A program made the position numbers and the translations under genes. This document shows, in pieces, positions 1 through 10,928 of a stretch of 64,000 nucleotides of DNA (its first letter is position 1; every line of letters begins with the position of its first letter). The notes below the pieces were generated by a model that saw only the letters and a list, made by a program, of their open reading frames with translations, was not told where the DNA came from and ran no database searches. Source of the stretch: Drosophila pseudoobscura (Eukaryota; Arthropoda; Insecta; Diptera; Drosophilidae); NCBI RefSeq assembly GCF_009870125.1, contig NC_046679.1:3472001-3536000 (forward strand), given 5' to 3'.

Positions 1-725
1 CACGAGCAGTTTATCGACCCGGACTTTCAGCCCACGGACATTATACAAAGCACACAGTGCCTGCATCGCGCATCCATTTGAGACAGCCGCCTGTCACTTG
101 TGAAAGACGCCAACTTGAAATAGGAGCCAAAGCTCGGTTTGGAGCCAAGGAACGGCTTGGAGTCGGAGCCAATGCCAAAAGGAAGCCCAAACCCCCAACG
201 AGGGGACGCTAAAACGTAGTTGCAATCATGTAGAGACCCAACCGCCGCATCTAATCGTTGTACAACCAGCATATACACACATATACAAGGGAGTAACCTC
301 CGACAAATCATGGCAATATCAACCTCATTACCTACGAGGGAGGATGTCGCCTCTTTTGGCGACCACCCTCACATTTCATACATCTCAAAAACATACAAAT
401 TTTAACTGTGAAATCAAAGTATTATTAAAACGAATTACTCGAAATCCTTTAGCCAACAAATGGAAACAAAATTCGGAACAAAGTAGTCGAGCAGTCCATC
501 TTCTGGGCTCCCCGCCTGGATTTTGTTCTCATTCAAAGTTCGTTTGATTTAGTGACAACACGTATATCAGTTTAACTTAAAAAATTCATTCGTTCGTCGG
601 CCGTATTCCAGATAAGTTGCTCCTTTTTCAGAATTTTTTCCAAAACTAAATTTTTTATTTTTGTTTTTTTTTTTTTTTTGGGCTGTCAGTAATTTGTTAA
701 TTATTTTACAAGATTCAAGACTGAA
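1..725. other. Upstream region of betaTub85D, no gene seen
   Basis: There is no convincing coding sequence here. The open frames are short and lack recognisable domains. Positions 120-180 hold three loose copies of a GGAGCCAA word. A T-rich run at about 650-680 lies just before the beta-tubulin leader. The promoter of the testis tubulin should lie here, since the fly gene is driven by a short upstream element, but no site could be assigned with confidence. Confidence 0.5.
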
Positions 726-2120
<1,395 letters not shown>

Positions 2121-2133
2121 TCGCCCTCAATAG

Positions 2134-2276
2134 CACACCTTACACCCATCGCCAACACTCACACACTTTACACCCACCGCCAACACTGACACACTTTACA
2201 CCCACCGCCAACACTCACACACTTTGCACCCACCGCCAACACTCGCACACTTTACACCCACCGCCACAACACTCGC
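2134..2276 (+). repeat. Minisatellite in the betaTub85D 3'UTR, about 5 x 28 bp
   Basis: Starting 14 bp after the stop codon, a unit of about 28 bp reading TTTACACCCACCGCCAACAC followed by TCACACAC is repeated about five times with small changes. It is C/A-rich and lies wholly in the transcribed 3'UTR. Confidence 0.9.
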
Positions 2277-2588
2277 AAAGATCATATCAATCGATTCTCA
2301 TACAAATCCCACACTGTTCGTGTCTGTGCCAAAACACTGGGATATTTGGGGCCACCACTTCCACCTTACTGATGTTGTTGCACATATCTTCAGTTGGAGA
2401 TGCGTTGGCTAATATTACGCAAAACTGCTCCTCTGGTTAGATCACACAAACACGCAAAACCACACAAATACCTTACACCTACACCCTGCACCTACTCAAG
2501 CCCAAAGACATTCCTCTCTTTTATTTTTTGTTGCAATTGCTAGATACCGCTCCCACACTAATACATACATACATACACATGTAACGGT

Positions 2589-2594
2589 AATAAA
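2589..2594 (+). terminator. Poly(A) signal of betaTub85D
   Basis: AATAAA lies 469 bp after the stop codon, followed by a TGTTTTTTTCTGG U-rich stretch about 35 bp downstream, the usual layout of a cleavage site. Confidence 0.75.
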
Positions 2595-2964
2595 TCTGTT
2601 TGGAGTTTATGCTCTAGAACTGTCAGATGTTTTTTTCTGGGTTGCGATGCCTTGCTTGACGTATAATTTGCAAAGCATCCATGTGCAAAAGTAGGGTTAT
2701 AAAAATGTATTCTCTAGGATTGATGACTCTTGACACGCCTCAGACCTCACGTTGTGCTTTTTTACGGGGTCGCAAGCGTATCCATCCGCATCCCATATCG
2801 GGGCTACAGCCGAAAATAAAGTACTCGGACATGAAAGAGAAAGATTTGGAAACGAACGTCAAAGGAAAGCGACTACAATAAGAAGCCCATCAAGAAAAGT
2901 ATAGGTGAGCCTTCGCACAACAATCAACGGATTTAAAGCAATATATTTTGTTTGTAGCCTTCCT

Positions 2965-2970
2965 TTTATT
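2965..2970 (-). terminator. Poly(A) signal of the LMBRD2-like gene
   Basis: TTTATT on the + strand reads AATAAA on the minus strand, 137 bp past the stop codon of the LMBRD2-like gene. It is the first canonical signal met after that stop. Confidence 0.65.
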
Positions 2971-3106
2971 AAATGGCGTGCATGGTGCGCAGTGCCGTGC
3001 CTGTGAGAGGAACAGCAGCAGCAGAAAATACTTAAGCGTCAACGAAACTATTTATGGAACATTGCAGACATTGAGATACATTAAAATAAATTAAGTCATT
3101 GCTTGT

Positions 3107-5329
3107 CTAAACATCATCGAAGAGACCGCGTGGCGGGGGCCCCACAATGCGTCGTTCATTTTCCGCCTCATAGTCCGGGTCGAGCTCACTGGTGCCCCTG
3201 AATCCCACCTGCATTTGGGTGCTCACGCCAAACCGGTCGTTAATCTCCTCCGACAGGGAACGGGGCACGCCTAGTGCTGAGGATGAGGCCACCGCAGCAT
3301 AGTCAAAGCTGCCGTCGCCGTCGCGGAGTAGTCCATCGGCTGGGGTGCGACTGCCGGCCAGGGCGCCAGCACCTGAGCGGTACTTGTTCATGTAGTCATT
3401 GCTTGCGACGGTCGGATCGGGCCGATTGAAGTCACGCCGCCTAGCCATGGCCTCCTCGGCGCGCTGTCGCCTCCGCTTCTCGCGGGCGATTAGATCCTTG
3501 CCCTCCTGCACCAACTCCGTGGCAATAGTTTCATTTTGGAGGAACTGCTGAAAGCCCAAGGCATTCAAAGCGCGACTGCCTAGGCTGAACCACGTAGACA
3601 GACAGAAGGCCAGCATGCACATGGGAAAGTAAATGTTAAAGCCGTTCGAGATGATGCCTATGACGTCCATGTGTCCCATGATTCGAGTGTAATAAGTTTC
3701 CATCATTCGCTGGTTCGAAAAATAGTTCAATAATAAGGTTTAAGGCATATCAATCGATATCTGCACTCACCTCTGGTATAATGTGCGAATCCATGTGTAT
3801 TAGACCCAGAAAATTAAGACACATTGGCGGCGTAAGGCGACACAGGAGCATGCCACTAAAGATCAGGCTGTGCTCGTTGGTCTGATGGTGGGGCGCCAGG
3901 TAGTACAGATTCAGAAAGCGAATGCGCAGAATAGTGGAGTAGGTGCAGTAGAAGAAGTAGCACAGAACCATCATGGAGAATACTTCAATGGTAAAGAAGT
4001 CGTAGCTTTCCTTGGCCAAATAAATCACATTGGCGAATATGGAGAGCACGGGATCGCGGCTGAAGAAGGTCACTTCACTCCACACCACCATAGCGGACAT
4101 GGTGGCAGTGACCACACAGAGAGTCTTCAGGAACGGCGCCTTCAGTAGACACTCCCAATACCACTGCAATGTGGCGCTGTAGAAGATCCTCTCCAGTTGT
4201 GTGCGTTGTCGCGGGAATTCCGATTTGAAGCGTCGCTCGGCGGAATGTATATTCCTTGCCACATCCTCCAGATGCAGCACTGTGTCTACCTGCACACTCC
4301 ACAGCGCCTCAGTGCGTTGCAGCGTCTGCAGGGATTTGATCACCTGCTTGTGGATGCGAACCAGGGCCTTTTCCGAGGGTAAAATAGTGGAGCTAGTCGC
4401 TCCCATGCCGCTGCCTCCAGTGCGTGAGAAATTGCGGCTGGCCCGCTCCTGAAGCTCAATTGGAACTTTCCGCATGATGGTCTCCACGCAGGGCCGCAGC
4501 TCATGGTTGTTGGGCACCACCCGGCTGATGCACTGCAGCGACTCTAGTATATCATCGACATGCTCCTCGGCCTCCGCTTTGTCCGTGCTGAGTTTGGCTG
4601 CCTTGAAGTAGGCGTATTGCAAAGTGAATCCCGGCTTGGCGTTGTTCCACAGCGAGCGTGGCACCTCCACCAGCGCGTAGCCCAGCAACAGGATTAGCAG
4701 GAACAGACCCCAGGTATTCGAAGCCGAAGAGGCGATTGCCTTTAGCTTCTGCCAGTCCAGGGGCACGCCCTTGACGGCAATGTAGATGAGCAGGACGCCA
4801 CAGATGAATAGATAGGAGCCATAATAGATGGCATTCTCGATGAGCGCCGACTTTAGTTTGCCTTTGATCGTAAAATCGCCGGCCTTGAGGTACGATTGCA
4901 TCAATGGCATAATCAACCAGGTGAGGAACTGCGAACTCCAGTAGATGATGCGCCACAAGTTGGGGAACACCGACTCGGGCACCATTCCCCACGGTTCCTG
5001 GCATTCGGGCGGCGGGGTTATATTGGCCGTTGTGCTAGCATTGCCTGCTGCATCCAGTGCCAGCTTATGTTCCGCCAGACATTGCCTGTAGAGCGTCTGT
5101 ATTTGGAGTTTTAATCAACCATATGGAACCATATGCCAATATGCCATTCTATACTCACCGAAGTCACGTCCAGCGGAATGGTGAAGACAATCAGAAACGA
5201 GAAACACCAGGCTGTCAGCACGGACAGGGTGACCAGGATGTGCTGACGTGGTATGTTGCCATAGCGGTACAGCGAGATGCTGGCCAAGCAGAGGGCCGCG
5301 ATGATGCCGAATGTCAGTAGATAGGCCAT
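3107..5329 (-). CDS. LMBR1 domain-containing protein 2 (LMBRD2) homologue, 699 aa, three exons
   Basis: Exons in transcript order are 5329..5159, 5096..3771 and 3709..3107; both introns are short, GT-AG and phase 0. The start is the ATG at 5329 (MAYLLTFG), in good context (ACCATGG). Upstream in-frame Met codons are not needed, since family members start here. The product is a multi-pass membrane protein of LMBR1 type: an N-terminal hydrophobic segment with IPLDVTS, a central cytosolic coiled region, then helices around HHQTNEHSLIFSGMLLCRLT and NFLGLIHMD, a very conserved LMBRD2 signature. The C-terminal tail is charged and disordered (RREKRRR-like basic stretch, then acidic). Length matches the human protein (about 695 aa). 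It corresponds to fly CG8135. LMBRD2 has been linked to beta-adrenergic receptor signalling and membrane trafficking in mammals; its fly role is not shown here. The BBIP1-like reading frame lies 116 bp upstream on the same strand. Confidence 0.9.
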
Positions 5330-5445
5330 GGTAAAAGTATCAACAACCAATTTGTGCTTTTCGTGAGTGTGTGGTGTGTGTTTGTGTGCTGTGATTACTG
5401 GCTAAGTGTAATAACTAATTCATTTCGGGCCACTCGATTGACGGC

Positions 5446-5682
5446 CTATTCCTTGTGGGGCTCGGTGATTTTCTTATTGTTTCTCTTCTTTTGCAGCTGA
5501 CGCGCAGTTTCACGATGCATTTCCTCTAGCCGTTCCAGCGCCTGCGTCTTTAGCGGCATCAGGTGCGGCCTACAGAAAACCAGCTCTGTTTTGTGCTCGA
5601 AAAACAGTTTTCCGGTTGTGGGCTCAATCAGATCGATTTTCTCATTCACTTTTCTAAGCAGCTCAGACTCCACTTCGGACAT
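5446..5682 (-). CDS. BBIP1/BBIP10-like BBSome subunit, 78 aa, single exon
   Basis: This intact 78-aa frame starts MSEVESELLRKVNEKIDLIE and carries GKLFFEHKTELVFCRPHLMP followed by LKTQALERLEEMHR. The block has the same order and spacing as the human BBSome protein BBIP1 (GQLF..., LCKPKLLPLKS, LEKLEKMH), and the length fits a protein of about 90 aa. BBIP1 is a small helical subunit of the BBSome, the coat that moves membrane proteins in cilia; in flies cilia exist only in sensory neurons and sperm. The identification is by eye and recalled family sequence. It lies just upstream of the LMBRD2-like gene on the same strand, with no AATAAA between them, so one transcript may carry both. The start is the first Met and has no rival in frame. 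Confidence 0.75.
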   Translation of the reverse strand: MSEVESELLRKVNEKIDLIEPTTGKLFFEHKTELVFCRPHLMPLKTQALERLEEMHRETARQLQKKRNNKKITEPHKE

Positions 5683-6321
5683 GCTAGCGGATGGATGTGA
5701 TACCCAATCGCTGGCACTTGGTACTCCAGCTAAGACACTATGGCACAGAGAGCAGCCGTTCGATGTGCGTTTTTATTTTACTTTATTTATTTGTTTTTGT
5801 TTAAATCAGTGGGGCCGTTCATGAACGAATTGAATAAGTTCCTCTTAGCCCACTTCACCCACCACAAAAAAGACTCTTTTTAAGCACTGGTCCAAAATGG
5901 GTTAATTTGTTCATGATCGGAAATGATATTTCTCCATTTTGATATTCGGCTTAGTATTACAAGCTAGCTAGGCCCCACAATTCAGCACAAATTATATTAA
6001 CTAATTAATTGATCCATTTTCTGCAAGATATGCCTATTTTAAGAAATCTATTTTATTTTATTGGATATAAAATGTTGTTTGAACAAAAAAGGGAAACACC
6101 AGGGTACACAAAATACACAAAAGTTTTTTACATGGTAACTACGATGGTTTTTACATGGTACTACGATGTCTGCAGTGCCCAACAAAACATCGATGACATC
6201 GATGTGTCTTCAGCTCTACAACTCTGCCATTGTTATTGTTCGATTTTGTTTTGCTGGCAAAAACCAGAAGATAAATATTCTATATAATACAGGGAGGTGG
6301 CACTGCCAAAATCGTCAATAA
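5683..6321. promoter_or_regulatory. Divergent promoter region between BBIP1-like and golgin-45-like genes
   Basis: This 640-bp gap separates two genes transcribed away from each other. It is AT-rich. At 6188-6207 it holds two ATCGAT palindromes in tandem (CATCGATGACATCGATGTG), close to the DREF/BEAF site core and within 135 bp of the golgin-45-like ATG. No TATA box was seen. Transcription start sites are not placed. Confidence 0.4.
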
Positions 6322-7678
6322 ATGAATGACCACACAGATGTCAATGTTGACAAAACCCAGGACTGCCGCACCAGCGGCGATGGGATGGAACAACAAACCG
6401 ATGGAACAAGTTCTGATGTGGTCAAGCGACCGCAACTGTCACGGAAAGACAGCACAGTTGTCCAGGAGGCGGCGATTACAAGGAGAACATCCTCAAGCAG
6501 TGGCCATGCCTCCCATCTACCGCTGCCGGGCCTCCATACGCTCTACAGACGCCCCGAAGTTGTTACCCGAAGCCTGGCCCCGGCCCTGCCCAAGGGAGAG
6601 CTGGTGCAGCTGAAGCCGCGGCTTGTGCAACCGCATCACGAACCACTGCCGGAACACAAAAAGACTAAACCTCCAAAATTCGTTCCCTTTGAGCCATATC
6701 CAGGAGCTGTGAATCCCATGACTGCTGCACCATCGACCAAACATAAAATTCATCGCGACAAAAATAACCTTGACATCGGTGTACTCGTGGATCAAGTGTC
6801 CACACTGCGCACCCAAGAACTGGACCCTGAACCCAAGGAGAGCGACAATAAAGATGGTAGCAACGGCAAGTTGGATATCCTGAAGGAGCAGCTCTCGAAA
6901 ATGAGGCAGGAACGTGACTACTTCCAGGCCCAATACAAATTTCAAACGCAGGTCAATAGCGAGCTAAAGAACCTGCTGGTGGCGTCAGTGGGTGAGGATC
7001 TGCAGACTCGCGTCAATCTGCTGACCGAAGACAAGTTGCAGCTGGCTCGAGCCCTGCTGGATACTGCCAACAATCTGACGACGCATACCGAACAAATTGA
7101 GTTTCTTGCGGGACAATGCGAGGTGTGGAGATCCAAGTTCCTGGCGAGCAGTGTCATGGTCGAGGAGCTGGCACGTTGGAAGGCCGATCTCACGCAGAAA
7201 AACCAGATGCTAAACGAGTCCACCAAGCAATTGCTGCATGCCACGCACCAGATACGCGAGATCCAGCTGGATATGCTGAAGCAACTAAAGTTTTTGGCCA
7301 AAATTCGTTACCTCAATCTGCCCGCCACCGATGTGATTAGCCTGAGTGCCGAGAATCTGAACATACTACAGCGAATGGTGCTCCACACGGGAGTGGGCAT
7401 TCCGGAGGAGACTCTCAAGCTGTCCAGCGCCAGCACGAGTCCGCTCTGTGAGGCGGAAAAGTATGCAGTTCGGGTGCGTATTCGTTTTGTTTATACAGAA
7501 CTAATGTTAATAAACGTCTTTAATGTTCCTTTAGGCTCTGGAGTTCATTAGTCAGCCCCTGATGGCTACAGACGAGGCCATACGCGCCCTGTTCGACCAA
7601 GCCCAGCGACCCCACTATGTGCAATCAGTTTCTGCGGAGGCTCCTACCGACAGTCCGCAGTTGGACTTAAAGCAATAA
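6322..7678 (+). CDS. Golgin-45 (BLZF1)-like coiled-coil protein, 431 aa, two exons
   Basis: Exons are 6322..7473 and 7535..7678, joined in phase 0 across a 61-bp intron (GTGCGT...TTTAG). Residues 1-180 are low-complexity and basic, with a proline-rich stretch (KPPKFVPFEPYPG). From about 182 to 330 there is a long coiled coil beginning LDILKEQLSKMRQERDYFQ. The blocks LLVASVGEDLQTRVNLLTED and LAGQCEVWRSKFLASSVMVE, followed by ELARWK, resemble vertebrate golgin-45, a medial-Golgi tether that binds Rab2 and the GRASP55 PDZ domains. The second exon supplies a short tail ending in LKQ. Family assignment is from memory, so moderate. The start ATG overlaps a second, out-of-frame ATG four bases on (ATGAATGA). 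The gene converges on the nitrilase gene, whose stop is only 85 bp away. Confidence 0.72.
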
Positions 7679-7763
7679 TATGTTAGTGAATCGTAAGAAA
7701 TTAATGTGAAATCTGTTTAGTTATATTCAATTTTATATACAATACAATCAACAATCATTAAAA

Positions 7764-8671
7764 TTACTGGCCATTTCTTGCGGTGGCGTACAGATCCAGG
7801 CGGCGTTGGCTGAAGACGGGAATCTGCTGACGCACTTGCTCCACCAGCGAGAAGTCAATGTCGGCCACCACAGTCTCCTCCCCATCGCTGGCACTCTTCT
7901 GGACCTTGGCCCAGGGGTCAACAATCATCGAATGGCCATAGGCCACATATTCAGCGCTGGGATCTCTAGCCGGCGATGTGGTTACCACAAAGAGTTGATT
8001 ATCATTGGCCCGGGAACGTTGAAGCAGCTCCCAGTGCAAGGGTCCTGTGGTCATATTGAAGGCGGCCGGATAGATGATCATCTCACAGCCCTCGTTCCGA
8101 TACAGACGCGCCATCTCCTCGAAGCGAATGTCATAGCAGATGCCAATGCCAATCTTGTGTCCATCCACATCGATGGTGGTAAAGTCATTGCCCGCCGAGA
8201 GTGTCTCCGATTCCTTGAAGCGAATGCCGCCCTTCACATCGATGTCGAAAAGATGCATCTTCCGATGCTTGGCTATCAGATCGCCGCTGGGCGACCACAC
8301 CGTACACGTATTGTAGATGGCATCGTTCTCGCCGAGCTCTGGAATGGTTCCACCCACAATGTACACCTGATGTTTCTTGGCGAGATTCGAAAGCTGCTGC
8401 GAGGTATAGCCATCTGGTATTGTCTCGGAGAATTCGCGGAAGTATTTGGTGCCGTACGGAGCGTTGAAGCACTCGGGAAGCGTGATCAGACGGGGCTGGT
8501 GCTCCCTGACGGCGGCTTCTATTTTGCTAACAGCATTTTGCACATTGACCGTTTTGTCCTTGGAGCCCTTGAGTTGCAGCAGCGCAAGACGCATGACTAC
8601 AGCACAGTTTATGGTTTTATTATAAGTGAGTTTCAGTACGATATCTACTTACTGTTGCTTACTTTGCTCAT
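7764..8671 (-). CDS. Omega-amidase / NIT2-like carbon-nitrogen hydrolase, 283 aa, two exons
   Basis: Exon 1 is tiny, 8671..8653 (19 nt: MSKVSN plus one base). It splices through a 56-bp intron (GTAAGT...CTGTAG) to 8596..7764, giving MSKVSNIMRLALLQLKG. A shorter start at 8594 (MRLALL) is possible, but the two-exon start restores the N-terminus I recall for fly CG8132. The protein is a full nitrilase-superfamily domain with the catalytic triad Glu48 (TLPECF), Lys119 (KHRKMHLF) and Cys160 (GICYDIRF), and ends just after the RRLDLY signature. NIT2-type enzymes hydrolyse alpha-ketoglutaramate and alpha-ketosuccinamate, the toxic products of glutamine and asparagine transamination, to ammonia and the keto acid, in cytosol and mitochondria. 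The substrate is inferred from family, not from the sequence alone. Confidence 0.92.
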
Positions 8672-9391
8672 GTTGACATAGAAATTCTTATCTGCTGCGC
8701 TTTGATAAGGAATCGACGACCAGCTGTTGCTTTCTATCGAAAATCACAGGCCAGGCAGAGCTGCAAAGTACGATAGATAACGATAAATAAATAACCGATA
8801 AATCATCAAAAATTATGTGGATTTTAGCCAGAATTATTCCACGGAATATCAAAATTGAGCAATAGCAATGACTTTTCTTTTACCTTTTATTTGTTTGACC
8901 TTTTTTGCTAAAACCTCTTTTTAGACTAAATCCAATAAAAGCAAGTATTTAAAATAAGCCAGTCAAGTAGAATATTGATTCATTAATCGGATAAAATTAT
9001 GTGGGCAGGGCTGAGGGTTTTATTTACCTAGTTTATTGCACGGAATATCAAAAACGAGGAATATGTATAAAAGAACTCGAATTCTTCAGTATATTTACGG
9101 TATACTTTTAAGATGAGCCGGTATATTTTGGTATATTTCTGAGGGTCGGACGGTATATTCGATAAGTCCGCTGCCATCTTTCTTTCTTTTCCTGTCTAGA
9201 AGGGTACGCACGTGTTTTAAAAATAATTTTTGGGGAATATTCGCAAATTGGCTATAGCTGCAGAAAATATTTAACATACACTTGTTGCACATGTACCACA
9301 AATAGTGACACAACAAACTAATAATGAATTTCTCTGCTTTTGCATACACTTTCCACGCAATCTCCTGGACTGCAGCAGCAACAAAAACAAC
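8672..9391. promoter_or_regulatory. Shared upstream region of nitrilase (-) and RpL34b (+)
   Basis: About 720 bp of AT-rich DNA separate the two divergent genes. Near the nitrilase start is an E-box in ACCAGCTGTTGC (CAGCTG at 8721-8726), beside TATCGAAAA. At 9085-9160 there is a tight cluster of GTATATTT words, described separately. At about 9178 the pyrimidine tract CTTTCTTTCTTTTCC resembles the oligopyrimidine start of ribosomal-protein mRNAs, so RpL34b transcription probably begins there. AAGG|GTACGC near 9204 and GGACTGCAG near 9374 could bound a 5'UTR intron; this is inference. Confidence 0.5.
9085..9160 (+). promoter_or_regulatory. Cluster of GTATATTT core-promoter motifs upstream of RpL34b
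   Basis: TTCAGTATATTT at 9085-9096 fits the Drosophila core-promoter motif usually called Ohler motif 6 (KTYRGTATWTTT). Four near-copies follow within 65 bp: CGGTATACTTTT, CGGTATATTTT, GGTATATTTC and CGGTATATTC. The cluster ends about 20 bp before the pyrimidine-rich putative RpL34b start. Confidence 0.55.
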
Positions 9392-9966
9392 ATGGTCCAA
9401 CGTCTGACGCTAAGAAGACGCCTGTCGTACAACACACGCTCCAACAAGAGGCGCATGTAACTATAACATTCTAAGCAAGTTAAAGGTGCATTCTAATGTT
9501 CCTTGTTTTGGCTTTCAGTGTGCGCACTCCTGGCGGTCGCCTGGTGTACCAGTATGTCAAGAAGAACAAGACTGTGCCCCGTTGCGGCCAATGCAAGGAG
9601 AAGCTTAAGGGCATCACCCCCTCCCGCCCCAGCGAGCGCCCACGCATGTCCAAGCGCCTGAAGACCGTCGCCCGCACTTACGGAGGTGTTCTGTGCCACG
9701 GCTGCCTGCGCGAGCGCATCGTTCGTGCCTTCCTCATCGAGGAGCAGAAGATCGTCAAGGCCCTGAAGAGCCAGCGCGAGGCATTGGTGAAGCCGGTCAA
9801 GGCCCCCAAGGTTGAGCAGAAGAAGAAGCCCACTGGCAAGCCCACGAAGCCAGGAGCCGGCAAGGCCGGTGCGAAATCCACGGGCCCCAAGGGAGCCGCT
9901 GGCGCTAAGGGAGCTGCCGGCAAGAAGCCCGGACAGAAGCCTGCGGCTGGCAAGCCCAGGAAGTAA
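9392..9966 (+). CDS. RpL34b: 60S ribosomal protein L34 (eL34), two coding exons
   Basis: Coding exons are 9392..9456 and 9519..9966, split in phase 2 within Ile22 (CGC AT|T GTG). The start MVQRLTLRRRLSYNTRSNKR is the standard eL34 N-terminus. The two CxxC pairs of the family zinc-binding site are visible (CGQCKEKL and CHGCLRERIV). After about residue 115 comes an insect-type Lys/Ala/Gly/Pro-rich tail with repeated AGAK/KGAAG units ending GKPRK. The total is 170 aa. The protein is part of the large ribosomal subunit. The b copy is assigned from its place next to Or85f and Fps85D. The end of this coding sequence (from 9941) is included in a 311-bp tandem duplication. Confidence 0.95.
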
Positions 9967-10022
9967 ACGCATCGCGGACATAGGACTTCGGAGTTCAGTT
10001 AACTGCTAAATAAGAAATTTAT

Positions 10023-10028
10023 AAATAA
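10023..10028 (+). terminator. Poly(A) signal of RpL34b (duplicated at 10334)
   Basis: AATAAA lies 57 bases after the RpL34b stop, followed by a TTGTTTTTCC U-rich stretch. An identical signal occurs at 10334-10339 in the second copy of the duplication. Confidence 0.75.
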
Positions 10029-10485
10029 ATTGTTTTTCCAAAACGGATTTATGCGGTTTTTATTTTGCAACTGATGAATATCGACACAAATAAGCCGAGG
10101 CGGCGGCAACTCTGTTGCCAACAGCTGTTCGGCTCCGATAACTCTGCACAATTTTCGATAATCATCACAATCACGTAAGAAGGCGCTCTCTAATTTGTTT
10201 TCAATAAATTAAGTTTTTTATCCTTGGCGCAGGATGTCGGCCACCAAAGTGCTGCGGCTGGCAAGCCCAGGAAGTAAACGCATCGCGGACATAGGACTTC
10301 GGAGTTCAGTTAACTGCTAAATAAGAAATTTATAAATAAATTGTTTTTCCAAAACGGATTTATGCGGTTTTTATTTTGCAACTGATGAATATCGACACAA
10401 ATAAGCCGAGGCGGCGGCAACTCTGTTGCCAACAGCTGTTCGGCTCCGATAACTCTGCACAATTTTCGATAATCATCACAATCAC

Positions 10486-10543
10486 GTAAGAAGGCGCTCT
10501 CTAATTTGTTTTCAATAAATTAAGTTTTTTATCCTTGGCGCAG
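10486..10543 (+). other. Putative 5'UTR intron of FMC1
   Basis: ATCAC|GTAAGA to GGCGCAG|G encloses 58 bp with a T-rich end, directly before the FMC1 ATG at 10545. The same intron is present in the first copy at 10175-10232. Its use is inferred from the splice-site sequences only. Confidence 0.55.
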
Positions 10544-10544
10544 G

Positions 10545-10850
10545 ATGTCGGCCACCAAAGTGCTGCGCTCGCTGCTGCACGAGCTCCGCCAGGCGTCGCC
10601 AAATGGCTGCATTAAGGACTCCTTGGCCGCCCGCTACATACTGGCGCAGTACAAAAAGTATGAGACAACCGACCAGCAGCTGTGCAAGGCCCGCAACGAG
10701 GCAGTCTTCTTAGGCCAAACATATCTCACCTACTTGAGTAGTCTGCGCAACTATAACGAGCTGTACAAGGAGTACCATGGACGTGGAGAGCGGTCCGTGA
10801 AGGAAACAGCCGATGTGGTCGGCTTCAAGTTGCCCACGGATCCCAAGTGA
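10545..10850 (+). CDS. FMC1 homologue, mitochondrial ATP synthase assembly factor, 101 aa
   Basis: This single-exon frame starts MSATKVLRSLLHELRQAS and ends with the conserved tail YHGRGERSVKETADVVGFKL, PTDPK. The tail matches vertebrate FMC1/C7orf55 (FHGKGERSVEESAGLVGLKLP), and the N-terminal half has LYR-family helices (LLRELR-like, YRYL, LC.AR.E..F...TYL). FMC1 works with ATPAF2 to help assemble the F1 part of mitochondrial complex V; the protein acts in the matrix. The size fits human FMC1 (about 113 aa). Its promoter and first 23 coding bases are present twice because of the 311-bp tandem duplication just upstream. It converges on Or85f, with stop codons 79 bp apart. Confidence 0.88.
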   Translation: MSATKVLRSLLHELRQASPNGCIKDSLAARYILAQYKKYETTDQQLCKARNEAVFLGQTYLTYLSSLRNYNELYKEYHGRGERSVKETADVVGFKLPTDPK

Positions 10851-10928
10851 TGCTAGTGACTAGATTTCTATAGTGTGTAGTGCGATTAAAGCTGATTAAT
10901 GTTCGAATAATGTGTGCGTTCATTCCTT

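Larger units (their letters stand above)
9941..10567 (+). repeat. Perfect 311-bp tandem duplication spanning the RpL34b-FMC1 junction
   Basis: Positions 9941-10256 recur without any difference I could find at 10252-10567, a shift of 311 bp. The junction shares the 5-bp word CTGCG. Each copy holds the last 23 bases of RpL34b coding sequence with its stop, the RpL34b 3'UTR and AATAAA signal, the whole intergenic promoter, the FMC1 5'UTR intron (GTAAGA...GCGCAG) and the first 23 bases of FMC1. Only the second copy leads into the full FMC1 gene. The first FMC1 start (10234) instead opens a 28-codon chimeric frame running through the copied RpL34b tail to a stop at 10320. Identity of the copies means the event is very recent or is an assembly error. 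Confidence 0.95.

Noticed and set aside
478-495. GTAGTCGAGCAG, loosely like the beta2-tubulin upstream testis element
   Set aside because: Too few bases agree with the element as I recall it, and the transcription start is not fixed.
7806-8681. 291-codon + strand frame over the nitrilase gene
   Set aside because: It mirrors the real minus-strand coding sequence and contains no recognisable family.
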